Origin: Lysinibacillus sphaericus
GTDB lineage: Bacteria; Bacillota; Bacilli; Bacillales_A; Planococcaceae
Reading direction: 5' to 3'
Assembly (NCBI RefSeq): GCF_002982115.1
Contig: NZ_CP019980.1
Span: 1,186,001 to 1,250,000 of the forward strand
DNA length: 64,000 bases
The stretch's first letter is position 1, and every line of letters starts with the position of its first letter. Shown here piece after piece: positions 7,397 to 15,939 of the stretch. A model generated the notes under the pieces. That model made no database searches. It was not told the origin of the DNA and saw only the letters and a list, made by a program, of their open reading frames with translations. The translations under genes were made by a program, and so were the position numbers.

Positions 7397-8440
7397 TTAA
7401 TGACGTGATTGGTTTTTTGGCAGTGCCAGTATATATTTCTTGTTATAGTTATTTGCGTAATACTCATACACTGGGTCAAATGCAGATTCCCATTGCTGAA
7501 CATCTTCATCTGTAAAGTAATGAATATTGATACAACTACAAGCTTCCATTTCTTGCAAACGTTCTGCTGTAAGATTTTCTGCCAGTTGCCATTCCCATTC
7601 TTGTACTTCTGCAAGCGTTTCAATAAGCAATGTTTGAACATCCTTCGGTAAGGATTGCCAGAACTCATTGTTCATCAGTAGCAAATAACCTAAATAACCA
7701 TGATTACTAATAGTTAAGTAGTCTTGTAAGGAATGGAGGTTTTTACTTGTAATATTTGTTAAAGTATTTTCCTGTCCATCTACATTGCCTTTTTGTAGTT
7801 GATGGAAGACCGTGTTGAAATCTATGCGTTTTGGATAGGCACCAACACTTAAAAATTGTTCTGCTAAAATATCACTTGGCATGATGCGCATGCGTAAGTC
7901 TTTTAAGTCAGAGACATCTTGGATAGGGCGGATACTATTACTCAATTGTTTGAATCCACTATCCCAAACACCCATTGAAAACAGATTGTGGTCATTTAAT
8001 TTCTTCATTAATGATTGACCCACTTCACTATCAATGTATGAACGTACTTCCTCAGCATTTTTAAATGCATAGGGTAAGTCCATCACTGACCATTCGGGAA
8101 CGAGTGTAGTAATTTTTGAAATGGCTGGTGCAATCATTTGAATATCGCCACGTAAAAGCGCATTCATTTCTTCACCGTCTTTATAAAGAACACCATTTGG
8201 AAAGACTTGAATTTCTACATGACCATTACTTCGTTGTTTAATGAGCTCGGCAAACTTTACTGCCGCCATTCCCTTTGGTGTGTTTTCACCAACTACATGT
8301 GAAAAGCGAATAACAATTTGTTCTTCATGACTTAATTGCTCATTGTCTGTAGGGTAGTCTTGTTGCTGACAGGAAACTAACAGCACTGTCAGTAAAATGA
8401 GAACGCTCACAAATTGTTTGAGAATACGATTGCGCCACAT
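7397..8440 (-). CDS. dctB: DctB-like dicarboxylate-binding lipoprotein (co-sensor candidate)
   Basis: This 347-residue protein is a second DctP-family binding protein. It has a lipoprotein signal with lipobox LVSC (C24) and the fold start QIVIRFSHVVGENTPKGMAAVKF, plus QKGNVDGQENTLTNI. The arginine in DLRMRIMPS matches the ligand-binding position. In Bacillus subtilis the binding protein DctB is encoded beside dctS-dctR and works with the DctS kinase and the transporter DctA in a tripartite sensor. The same neighbourhood here, and a protein divergent from its neighbour DctP, suggest the DctB role. It could instead be a second transport binding protein with another substrate. The ATG follows AGAGGTG. 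Confidence 0.8.
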   Translation of the reverse strand: MWRNRILKQFVSVLILLTVLLVSCQQQDYPTDNEQLSHEEQIVIRFSHVVGENTPKGMAAVKFAELIKQRSNGHVEIQVFPNGVLYKDGEEMNALLRGDIQMIAPAISKITTLVPEWSVMDLPYAFKNAEEVRSYIDSEVGQSLMKKLNDHNLFSMGVWDSGFKQLSNSIRPIQDVSDLKDLRMRIMPSDILAEQFLSVGAYPKRIDFNTVFHQLQKGNVDGQENTLTNITSKNLHSLQDYLTISNHGYLGYLLLMNNEFWQSLPKDVQTLLIETLAEVQEWEWQLAENLTAERLQEMEACSCINIHYFTDEDVQQWESAFDPVYEYYANNYNKKYILALPKNQSRH

Positions 8441-8467
8441 ATAAATTCACCTCTAATCTATTGAAGA

Positions 8468-8481
8468 TGTGAACGCTTTTT
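8468..8481. promoter_or_regulatory. Candidate cre (CcpA operator) upstream of dctB
   Basis: TGTGAACGCTTTTT agrees with TGWAARCGYTWNCW at 12 of 14 positions, including the ACGCT core. It lies 28 bp upstream of the dctB start, a position where bound CcpA would block transcription. ccpA is itself in this window. Confidence 0.45.
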
Positions 8482-8511
8482 ATTGTATTGTATTTATTGA
8501 AATACTCAATA

Positions 8512-8547
8512 TTATGGTATTAATGAACATTTTGGTATTTATGGTAT
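8512..8547. promoter_or_regulatory. Phased 9-bp direct repeats TT(A/T)TGGTAT, candidate DctR sites
   Basis: TTATGGTAT (8512), TTTTGGTAT (8530) and TTATGGTAT (8539) occur in one orientation with offsets of 18 and 9 bp, about 70-105 bp upstream of dctB. The arrangement fits an activator site for the DctR response regulator encoded next door; that assignment is inference. Confidence 0.4.
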
Positions 8548-8658
8548 ATAACAATTTATTATTTTAATAAACTGTTACAAAACAGATTGCGTGCTTTTTT
8601 TCTTATGTGTAAGTAAGTGAATTGAAATGCTTTAATGCTAAAAAACTTCTCAAAAGAA

Positions 8659-8764
8659 AAGAATCTGCACGTCTTGTATGGGAAACGATAGCATAGCAAA
8701 ATCCTGAAGAGAACGTGGATATTGCTATGCTTGTTGCTTACCCACAAAAAGCGAGCAGATTCTT
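8659..8764 (-). terminator. Long interrupted hairpin after dctR
   Basis: Outer arms AAGAATCTGC and GCAGATTCTT (10 bp) and inner arms GCATAGCAAAATCC (8691-8704) and GGATATTGCTATGC (13 of 14 paired) enclose each other. On the minus strand a pyrimidine run rich in T follows. It can terminate dctSR transcription, but it is much larger than a normal terminator. Confidence 0.55.
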
Positions 8765-8814
8765 ATTTCTTGCTATTAGTAATCACAAACGTGGAGAAAT
8801 TGCGCAGGATGCCA

Positions 8815-9483
8815 TTATTTAATGGAATAGTATTTTGTAGGCCGTCCAACAGCTCCGTATTTTAATTCGATTTGCACAGTACCTTTTGTTGCTAAAAAGT
8901 CTAGGTACTTGCGGACAGTTACTCTCGCCATGCCAACATTTTGCGCAAGCTGTTCAGAAGTAATAGGTGCCTGAAGTGTTGTTAAGTAACCTAAAATTTG
9001 TTCCATTGTAATGTTGTTCAAGCCTTTAGGCAGTTCAAGCATTTCGTGCTGGATGCCTAACCACTGATCAATATCCTCTTGGTTAATTGTCGCGGTGCTT
9101 AGTAAACTTTTTGTAGCGTTTCGATATTGTTGTAAAGCTTTTTCGAAGCGATCAAAACGAAATGGTTTTATGAGATAATCCATTGCACCAAGTCGAAGGG
9201 ATTCTTGTACAGTAGGTGCATCACGAGCGGCTGTAATCATAATAATATCGGATGGAATACGCTGCGCCCGAATTTTTAAAAACAATTCCATTCCCGTCAT
9301 ATCTGGTAAGAACATATCAAGTAAAATGAGATTAGGTTTTTGAATAATGATTTTTTCGTAGGCATCACGTCCGTTGACAGCCTCTCCGATAAGCTGAAAA
9401 CCAGTCATTTTATTTAAAAACCCTTTGTTAACCTCAAGCACCATTGGATCATCTTCTACGATAAAAACTGTGAGTTTGCTCAT
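8815..9483 (-). CDS. dctR: Response regulator DctR, CitB/DcuR family
   Basis: This 222-residue regulator has an N-terminal receiver domain with acidic residues EDD at 10-12, the phospho-acceptor D56 in LLDMFLP, and the conserved lysine in LIKPFRFDRF. A linker leads to a C-terminal helix-turn-helix (GYLTTLQAPITSEQLAQNVGMARVTVRKYLDFL), the layout of the CitB/DcuR/DctR/MalR regulators that answer citrate- or dicarboxylate-sensing kinases. Its start overlaps the dctS stop in an ATGA, so both are made from one transcript. It probably activates the dctB-dctPQM unit that follows. Confidence 0.9.
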   Translation of the reverse strand: MSKLTVFIVEDDPMVLEVNKGFLNKMTGFQLIGEAVNGRDAYEKIIIQKPNLILLDMFLPDMTGMELFLKIRAQRIPSDIIMITAARDAPTVQESLRLGAMDYLIKPFRFDRFEKALQQYRNATKSLLSTATINQEDIDQWLGIQHEMLELPKGLNNITMEQILGYLTTLQAPITSEQLAQNVGMARVTVRKYLDFLATKGTVQIELKYGAVGRPTKYYSIK

Positions 9484-11051
9484 TGTTCGTCCATCACCCC
9501 TATATTAATTGTAATTGTTGTACCAACATGAACAGTGGATTCTACTTGAATCGTCCCCTTATTGGATTCGACAATTTGTTTGACAAGTGCAAGTCCAATA
9601 CCGTGTCCATCTTTTTGTTTCGTACTAAATCCGTATTCAAAAATACGCTGTGGTATGCCTTCTATTCCTTTCCCACTGTCCTGCACTTCTATAATTAAAA
9701 AGTGCTTATCCCCAATAATCGTTAAGTGAACATCTTTATGTAGACATTCGAAGCAAGCTTCCATTGCATTGTCCAGTAAGTTGCCGATAATGGTAATAAT
9801 GTCACCACACGATAAACCACTCATAAAATCTACAAGGTTGGAATCTTCATCAATTGTTAGTTCAACGCCTAGTTCCTTAGCACGTGAGTATTTGCCAAGC
9901 AATAAGCCTTGAATTGAATAGTCTTGAAATTTATCATGCAAGCTTTGAATGATTTCCTCTTCATCTGTAATTTCATCGATAATGAGGCTTAATGCATCAT
10001 CATTTCGTTCCAATTGGATAAGCCCTGCAATACTATGGAGACGGTTCATATATTCGTGTTGCTGTGCACGCAAAGAATCGACAAGCATTTTAATACCCGT
10101 TAATTCTTCGGCAAGCATATTTGCTTCTTTGCGGTCGGTTAACATGATGAGATATCCGGCATTTTGCTCCATAATCCGAATTGGAAATGTTCGAACTAAA
10201 TACATTTGGTCGAACATTAACAGTGGTCGATAGATTTCGTGCTGTTGAATAGTATCCTCTGCCAGCCAAGTGTTTTTAAATAATGCTTTTCTGGAAACTT
10301 TATGCCCAAAGAAATGCGTATATTGCCTAGCTAATCGGTTAATAAATGTTACATTCCCGCTTTCGTCAGTCGCCAAAATACCAATATCCATCGCTTGAAT
10401 AATGCCTGAGCGTTCTTCTACTAGCCGAGCGATTTCATAAGGTTCCAAATTCAATGTTTGGCGTTTTAAATGGTTAGCAACCCATACAGACCCACCTAAA
10501 CCAATTACGAGCCCCCAAAAAAGAGAGACTAAAATATCAAATTGATATTGGTCTAAAAGGTTGTACCATTTTGGTGCCAGTAGCCCAACAGTAATAACGC
10601 CAACTTGTTTTGTACCTTCCTCATTCATTATTGGTACGAATGCTCGTATGGAATAGCCAAGGACACCATGCGCCTTTGATATGTACTCATGCTGTGAAAA
10701 AGCTTCTATTTCATCGCCACCTTCAAAAACGGTACCTAGCTTACTTTCAGATGGATGGGAGTATCGAATACGTTTCATATCAATGATCACAATGTAATCA
10801 ACATCCGTTGTTAATCGGATACGTTCCGCAATGGGTTGAATAACTTCAAACCCCTCTTTTGTGCCTACATTTTTTTGTACGTCTGTCAGTTGCGAAACCG
10901 TTCGTGCTATAGCTATTGCACGGGCACCAAATTCTTTTTCCAAAGCGCCAGCTAGATTATGAATCATAATTGCACCACTCGTCGTGATAGAAAAAATAAC
11001 AATTATGAACGAAAAGATAAACATTTTTAGTCGCAACGATATGTTTTTCAT
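9480..11051 (-). CDS. dctS: Sensor histidine kinase DctS, CitA/DcuS family
   Basis: This 523-residue membrane kinase has a first membrane segment at about residues 9-30, an extracytoplasmic Cache-type sensor domain at about 35-170, a second segment at about 172-192, a cytoplasmic PAS domain at about 210-305, and a CitA/DcuS-type kinase core. The phospho-acceptor is probably H332 in QQHEYMNRLHS. The N box (GNLLDNAMEAC), G1 box (DSGKGI) and G2 box (GHGIGLAL) are intact. The extracytoplasmic region includes RIRYSHP, resembling the ligand-binding stretch of DcuS/CitA. The ATG has no strong SD. A 900-bp gap lies upstream. Confidence 0.9.
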   Translation of the reverse strand: MKNISLRLKMFIFSFIIVIFSITTSGAIMIHNLAGALEKEFGARAIAIARTVSQLTDVQKNVGTKEGFEVIQPIAERIRLTTDVDYIVIIDMKRIRYSHPSESKLGTVFEGGDEIEAFSQHEYISKAHGVLGYSIRAFVPIMNEEGTKQVGVITVGLLAPKWYNLLDQYQFDILVSLFWGLVIGLGGSVWVANHLKRQTLNLEPYEIARLVEERSGIIQAMDIGILATDESGNVTFINRLARQYTHFFGHKVSRKALFKNTWLAEDTIQQHEIYRPLLMFDQMYLVRTFPIRIMEQNAGYLIMLTDRKEANMLAEELTGIKMLVDSLRAQQHEYMNRLHSIAGLIQLERNDDALSLIIDEITDEEEIIQSLHDKFQDYSIQGLLLGKYSRAKELGVELTIDEDSNLVDFMSGLSCGDIITIIGNLLDNAMEACFECLHKDVHLTIIGDKHFLIIEVQDSGKGIEGIPQRIFEYGFSTKQKDGHGIGLALVKQIVESNKGTIQVESTVHVGTTITINIGVMDEQ

Positions 11052-11948
11052 AAGTATGTAAAAGGAATGCTAAAATGGCAGCCTTTTATCATTTCATCAC
11101 CTCTGTTATTGAAGATTTCGCTAAGTAAGCGCAGTGATTATGTAGAGTAGCACACCTATTTTTCTAACTAGAACTAGGACTATCATTCTATAATAAAGTA
11201 ACATAAAAGAATAGCTTGTTGTAATACAATTCAGCTTAAAAGTATTCATTTCAATGGTGTACTATAACAATTTACATATACGTTCTCTGAGAAAAAATGA
11301 AAAAAGTGGGAAGTGCTATGAAGGTTTTGTTGTTCTATTATTTGTAACGTGTTTTCGGTAAATCAAAAAATTTATATTTGAATAATAAAAAATAATAGGT
11401 AATTTATCTTGAAAAGGTCGTTATACAAATCGTTTGTGTAAATTAATTTACATTTTAAATGCTTACTGGAGGAGTTTACATATGTTGTGATAGCTTGATT
11501 TCTTTTGCGCAAAGAAAATTTGCTTCGATAAGGTTTTAAAATTCTCTTTTGTTCTTAATATTTCTGTCTATCAATTATTTGTATTTTCTAACCCTTTACG
11601 TCTAGTGGTTTTGAATCTAGTGGCAGCGTAGGAGAATACATGGCTTAATATGTGAAAATATGCACAAATTTAGCTATTTTAAAATAATTTATTTAGCGTA
11701 AATAAGTACGGTAGAAAAATAATAATAGCTAAAATATGTTGGTGAAATTGTTTGATAAACGCCTTTTTTCTTAGGGACTGTAAGGATTTCGATGTTTTTG
11801 ATATGCATTGACTAGTCGAAAACTTTTTGGAGAAATAATATTTTTTAGAAAAACATCTTGCATTCGAATAATTATAAGTGGTAAATTGTTTTACATGGAC
11901 GTTCATAGAATTTTCACAGGTAGCAAAAGAGGGGAGAAATGAGAATTT
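11052..11948. other. Long AT-rich intergenic region between dctS and the OFA transporter
   Basis: The two flanking genes diverge, so this 897-bp stretch should carry both promoters. I found no convincing gene: the only longer frame (11679-11906, minus) has low-complexity Lys/Ser/Phe composition and no SD. A GGAGGAG followed by ATG-TTG-TGA at 11468-11490 is an orphan translation start that goes nowhere, possibly a decayed gene start. Confidence 0.5.
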
Positions 11949-13220
11949 ATGAATAAAAATAGATGGTTAATTGCATTATCTGCAATCGCTATTCACCTTT
12001 CCATTGGTGGAGCCTACGCATACAGTGTATACAAGCTGCCGATTGTCACAGAAATGGGATGGAGTGAAACGAAGGTTACGATAGCCTTTACAATAATGAT
12101 GGGGCTTGCTGGTTTTTCAGCAGCGCTATTTGGTAGTTTAGTAGAAAAAATGGGTCCGCGTAAATCGGCTATGGTAGCAGCAGTGCTGTTTGGAGCAGGA
12201 CAAGCTGGTGCAGGTGTGGCAATCTCTATGGATTCTGTCACTTTATACTGGTTAACTTACGGCTTACTTAGTGGTTTAGGTATGGGAATTGGTTATATCG
12301 CACCTGTTTCTACATTAGTAAAATGGTTCCCAGACCGTCGCGGTTTAGCTACAGGTATGGCTGTATTAGGATTTGGATCGGGAGCATTAATTACTGCACC
12401 GGTAGCAGCAAACTTAATGGAAGCAGTCGGAATTTCTACAACTTACTTTATTTTAGGGGCAAGTTACTTCACGTTAATGATTTTAGGGGCTTCTTATATA
12501 GCGCCGCCAAAACCAGGTTTTATGCCTGCGAATATGAAAGCGGCAGCAGAAAAAGGCAAGGATGTAGTGAAAAAAGATTTAGCAGTAATGTCAGCTCGTG
12601 AAGCTGTGAAAACAAAGCATTTCTGGATGTTATGGTCCATGCATTTAGTCAATGTAACTGCGGGTATTATGATGATTTCTGTTGCATCTCCGATGGCGCA
12701 GGAAATTGTAGGTTTATCAGTTGCAGGTGCTGCAGCAATGGTAGGCGTTATGGGATTATTCAATGGTGGTGGTCGCTTAATTTGGGCTGCTGTGTCGGAT
12801 TATATTGGTCGTTCAAACGTCTTTGTAATATTCTTTACAGCACAACTTATTACATTTATCGTATTGCCACATACGACAAACGTTATTATTTTCCAAGCAC
12901 TTATTTTCTTAGTAGTTAGTTGTTATGGTGGCGGTTTCTCAAACTTACCTGCATTCGCAAGTGATCTATTTGGTACGAAGCAACTTGGTGTTATCCACGG
13001 TTATTTACTAACAACTTGGTCTTTAGGTGGCGTTTTTGGTCCACTTCTAGTGAGCGCTATTAAAAATGCTTATGATAGTTACATTCCTGTATTCTATGTA
13101 TTTGCAGGTTTAATTGCCATTTCCTTAATTATTTCATTAACGCTACGTGCAGATGTGCGTAAACAAACTGCGTTAAAAACAGCAGAGCAAAAGGTTGGAG
13201 ACGTCTCCGCTACACGATAA
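11949..13220 (+). CDS. OFA-family MFS transporter (oxalate/formate antiporter type)
   Basis: This 423-residue protein has twelve hydrophobic segments and the OFA start pattern (residues 1-30 with HLSIGGAYAYSVYKLPI). The loop motif VEKMGPRKSAM after segment two is the MFS signature, and a second block GIGYIAPVSTLVKWFPDRRGLATGMAV is typical of oxalate/formate antiporters and monocarboxylate carriers. The family exchanges or co-transports small organic acids. An AGGGGAG site lies about 12 bp before the ATG. Together with the dicarboxylate system on the other strand it suggests organic-acid use. The actual substrate is not predictable. Confidence 0.87.
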   Translation: MNKNRWLIALSAIAIHLSIGGAYAYSVYKLPIVTEMGWSETKVTIAFTIMMGLAGFSAALFGSLVEKMGPRKSAMVAAVLFGAGQAGAGVAISMDSVTLYWLTYGLLSGLGMGIGYIAPVSTLVKWFPDRRGLATGMAVLGFGSGALITAPVAANLMEAVGISTTYFILGASYFTLMILGASYIAPPKPGFMPANMKAAAEKGKDVVKKDLAVMSAREAVKTKHFWMLWSMHLVNVTAGIMMISVASPMAQEIVGLSVAGAAAMVGVMGLFNGGGRLIWAAVSDYIGRSNVFVIFFTAQLITFIVLPHTTNVIIFQALIFLVVSCYGGGFSNLPAFASDLFGTKQLGVIHGYLLTTWSLGGVFGPLLVSAIKNAYDSYIPVFYVFAGLIAISLIISLTLRADVRKQTALKTAEQKVGDVSATR

Positions 13221-13253
13221 TTTTTACTTTCAATTCGCACTTGAAAAGTATAG

Positions 13254-13297
13254 CCGTATTAGTGTCATTTCGCATATGACGCTAATGCGGTTTTTTA
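13254..13297 (+). terminator. Rho-independent terminator after the OFA transporter
   Basis: A 15-bp stem (13254-13268 with 13276-13290, including G-T pairs) is followed directly by TTTTTT. Confidence 0.88.
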
Positions 13298-13574
13298 TTT
13301 GTAGCAATTGTTATACAACACTTGATTAATCTTCGTCTAACATATAACAGCTCATGTTTGATGTCAATAAGATTATGGTAAATAAAGTGATTTTGCTACT
13401 AAAAGAGAAATTTTGCAACGTTATTCTATTTATAAGTGACAGCAATTTACTATAAAAATAATCAAAATAATAGTATATAAAGTGCTATATGTCTGTAGTG
13501 GTGGACTGTGACAAAGAATGGTGAATCTTTTCATGGCAATTAACGTATATAAGGGTATAAAGGAGGCGGACGAT
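13298..13574. other. Leader region of the AIM24-family gene
   Basis: This AT-rich gap should hold the promoter of the next gene. I could not choose one convincing -35/-10 pair and see no other gene. Confidence 0.35.
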
Positions 13575-14267
13575 ATGGGAAAGTATTCATTAAATGAATT
13601 CATTAAGAAAACGCAACAAGATGATTATGAGAACGAATATTTTGAGTTAGAAACAGAGCGTGTATTAGAGGTTAATTTAGATGGTGAAGTCTGGTCAAAA
13701 ATGGGGGCTATGATTTCATACATAGGCGACATTAAGTTTGAGCGGGAACGTGTTTTAGAGCATGGCCTTTCCAAAATGTTTAAAAAAGCATTAACAGGCG
13801 AAGGGACGCAACTTATGAAAGCAAAAGGAAAAGGGCGTCTTTATTTAGCTGATCAAGGGAAAAAAGTGACTATTTTTGATTTAAAGGATGAAAGTATTTG
13901 TGTCAACGGGAATGACTTGCTGGCATTTGAACCAAGTATTAATTGGGACATTCAATTAATGCGTAAAATGGCTGGTATTATGTCTGGCGGACTGTTTAAT
14001 GTAACGCTACAAGGAAGCGGTAAAGTAGCTATTACAACACATTTTGAGCCGTTGACGTTATTGGTGAAGCCTGGTGAAACGGTTTATACAGATCCTCATG
14101 CTACAGTTGCATGGTCAGGTAATTTAACACCTGAATTTAAAACAGACATTAGCTTCCGTACATTTATTGGACGTGGCAGCGGTGAATCGATTCAAATGGC
14201 TTTCTCCGGCGAAGGGTTTGTCATTATCCAACCGTATGAAGAGGTTTATTTGTCTAACGAAAGTTAA
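13575..14267 (+). CDS. AIM24/TIGR00266-like family protein
   Basis: This 230-residue soluble protein belongs to the AIM24 (DUF124) family, made of a beta-sandwich repeat; the yeast member affects mitochondrial organisation, and bacterial members have no settled function. Family features are the early LEVNLDGEVWSKMGAMISYIGDIKFERE block and the late GSGESIQMAFSGEGFVIIQPYE block. ATG 13575 is preferred over upstream in-frame starts because AAAGGAGG lies at the right spacing. No signal peptide is visible. It faces ytfP, with a dispersed repeat between the two ends. Confidence 0.82.
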   Translation: MGKYSLNEFIKKTQQDDYENEYFELETERVLEVNLDGEVWSKMGAMISYIGDIKFERERVLEHGLSKMFKKALTGEGTQLMKAKGKGRLYLADQGKKVTIFDLKDESICVNGNDLLAFEPSINWDIQLMRKMAGIMSGGLFNVTLQGSGKVAITTHFEPLTLLVKPGETVYTDPHATVAWSGNLTPEFKTDISFRTFIGRGSGESIQMAFSGEGFVIIQPYEEVYLSNES

Positions 14268-14289
14268 AATAAAGTAGGGACAAAAATGC

Positions 14290-14329
14290 AAAAGTGTTAG
14301 ATTGACTGCTATCAATCTAACACTTTTTT
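14290..14329. repeat. Dispersed hairpin element, family B, copy 1
   Basis: GTGTTAGATTGA and TCAATCTAACAC form a 12-bp palindrome flanked by A and T runs, so it can terminate transcription in both directions. Near-identical hairpins lie at 43932-43976 and 57936-57977. It sits between the convergent AIM24 and ytfP genes. Confidence 0.8.
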
Positions 14330-14338
14330 GTTATGCCC

Positions 14339-14445
14339 CGTTGATGTCCGCTTCGGCGGTGCTTTCCGCTTAGCACAGTAAGCCGCAACTCTCTCTAACG
14401 CGCGGCTTACTTTGTGTGCTGTTCCCACAAAAGTCCTACCATTGC
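14339..14445. repeat. Degenerate dispersed repeat next to hairpin B
   Basis: The block starting GTTGATGTCCGCTTCGGCGG contains TGCTTTCCGC and an inner palindrome AGTAAGCCGC/GCGGCTTACT (14377-14386 with 14402-14411). It resembles the dispersed GTTGATTTCCGCTCC...CTTTCCGCGGGC repeats common in Bacillus-group genomes (from memory). A related but decayed copy lies in inverse orientation beside the 43.9-kb hairpin. Confidence 0.5.
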
Positions 14446-14488
14446 TACTATCAACTCGTCTATGCTAAGTTGTTCAAAGTGAATCGGG

Positions 14489-15742
14489 TCATTCGAATGC
14501 GGCGTTCATTCCTGCAATTCGTCCTGTCACAAGTGCAGACGTAATATTATAGCCACCTGTGTAACCATGAATATCTAATATTTCTCCGCAGAAAAACAAA
14601 CCAGCCTTTTTCTTAGACGCCATCGTTTTTGGTTCGATTTCTTTCACAGAAACGCCTCCACCTGTAACGAATGCTTTGTCGAGTGATTGCGTACCGCTAA
14701 CCGTCATTGTGAAATTGACTAGTAATTGTGCTAGCGCGCGAATTTTTTCTTGCGATAATTCAATGCCAGTCATTTGAACATCAATATTTGCACGGTCACA
14801 TAAAAATAGCAGCCAGCGTTCTGGTGCGACGCCTTTCCAAACATTTTTCACTGCTTTTTTCGGTTCTTCTTTTATAAGCTTATTTAAATATTGCAGACAT
14901 GTTTCCTCATTGAAATCTACAAGCGTTTGGATACGCATTGTGACAGGTTCATAACCCGTTTTCATTAACTCCTTGACGACAAACTGACTACAGCGTAATA
15001 CAGCAGGGCCGCTTAATCCGAAATGCGTAAAGAGCATGTCCATTTGATGTGTTATTAGTGGTTTACCTTTTTTATTGAGAACGGATACCGCGACATCTCG
15101 TAATGCTAGTCCTTGTAGCTCTCTCGTTTGAATAAACTCCTCTTTTGATAAAACGGGCACTTCTGTTGGAAAGAGTGTTGTCACATTATGTCCAGCACGC
15201 TCGGCCCAAGGGTAGCCATCACCTGTTGAACCTGTTTGTGGCACTGCCTTGCCTCCAACTGCTACAATAACAGCCTTACAGCGTACTTCTGTTCCATCTT
15301 CTAAGCGCACACCAAGAATCTTTTCATCATCCATCAATAACTTGTTAACGGGTGTATTTAACCTTACTTCAACATGTAGTCGTTGCAATTGACGAATTAA
15401 TGCATCGACTACATCTTGCGCTCGGTTGGACATAGGGAACATACGACCATGGTCTTCTTCTTTTAATGCAACACCTAGACCTTCGAAAAAGGCAATAATA
15501 TCCTCATTGTTGTAAACAGTAAAGGGGCTATATAAAAAACGACCGTTGCCAGGAATATGTTTAACAATTTCTTCAACAGGTAGTCTGTTTGTTACGTTAC
15601 ATCGACCACCACCAGAGATTGCAAGCTTTTTCCCAAGCTTTGTCCCTTTTTCGAGAAGTAAAACTTTCTTTTTTCGTTCTCCAGCTGCGATGGCGGCCAT
15701 TAATCCAGAGGGGCCACCACCGATAACGATTACATCATACAT
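14489..15742 (-). CDS. ytfP: HI0933-type FAD-dependent oxidoreductase YtfP
   Basis: This 417-residue flavoprotein has the N-terminal dinucleotide-binding motif [12 protein letters not shown] (residues 6-17), the [23 protein letters not shown] block of the HI0933/BaiN family, and the C-terminal FAD motif [20 protein letters not shown]. The family contains predicted flavin reductases, but the reaction of YtfP itself is not established. Length and domain order are normal. It diverges from asnB. In Bacillus subtilis the homologue lies in the same ytgP neighbourhood. Confidence 0.88.
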   Translation of the reverse strand: MYDVIVIGGGPSGLMAAIAAGERKKKVLLLEKGTKLGKKLAISGGGRCNVTNRLPVEEIVKHIPGNGRFLYSPFTVYNNEDIIAFFEGLGVALKEEDHGRMFPMSNRAQDVVDALIRQLQRLHVEVRLNTPVNKLLMDDEKILGVRLEDGTEVRCKAVIVAVGGKAVPQTGSTGDGYPWAERAGHNVTTLFPTEVPVLSKEEFIQTRELQGLALRDVAVSVLNKKGKPLITHQMDMLFTHFGLSGPAVLRCSQFVVKELMKTGYEPVTMRIQTLVDFNEETCLQYLNKLIKEEPKKAVKNVWKGVAPERWLLFLCDRANIDVQMTGIELSQEKIRALAQLLVNFTMTVSGTQSLDKAFVTGGGVSVKEIEPKTMASKKKAGLFFCGEILDIHGYTGGYNITSALVTGRIAGMNAAFE

Positions 15743-15939
15743 ATATGTGAACTCACTTTCTTTTCATTATTAGGAACTTTTCCTATTATACATGAAGTCT
15801 ATATAGAGGGCGGCTAGTTTACATTGAAAATTATAATAAAGTGCTTTATAATTTTTTATCTATAATGACAGCATGAAATGAACGGCTTTTCGTGCTATGA
15901 TGATAGAGGTTATGCACTAAATTATGAGGTGAAAAATAG

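Larger units (their letters stand above)
8441..8814. other. dctR-dctB intergenic regulatory region
   Basis: This 374-bp AT-rich gap holds, reading from dctB outward, a cre-like site, three 9-bp TT(A/T)TGGTAT repeats and a long imperfect hairpin after dctR. I see no credible gene; the 62-codon open frame inside it overlaps the hairpin and lacks an SD. Confidence 0.6.

Noticed and set aside
7342..7668. A 108-codon minus-strand frame overlapping the dctB 3' end
   Set aside because: It lies in another frame of dctB, whose lipobox and family motifs establish the true frame.
8559..8747. A 62-codon minus-strand frame between dctR and dctB
   Set aside because: It overlaps the long hairpin, lacks an SD and has low-complexity content.
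11679..11906. A 75-codon frame on the minus strand in the dctS-OFA gap
   Set aside because: No SD, biased Ser/Lys/Phe composition, no recognisable domain. It is typical of AT-rich intergenic sequence.
13518..13574. Upstream extension of the AIM24-family protein
   Set aside because: AAAGGAGG lies downstream of that start and in front of ATG 13575.
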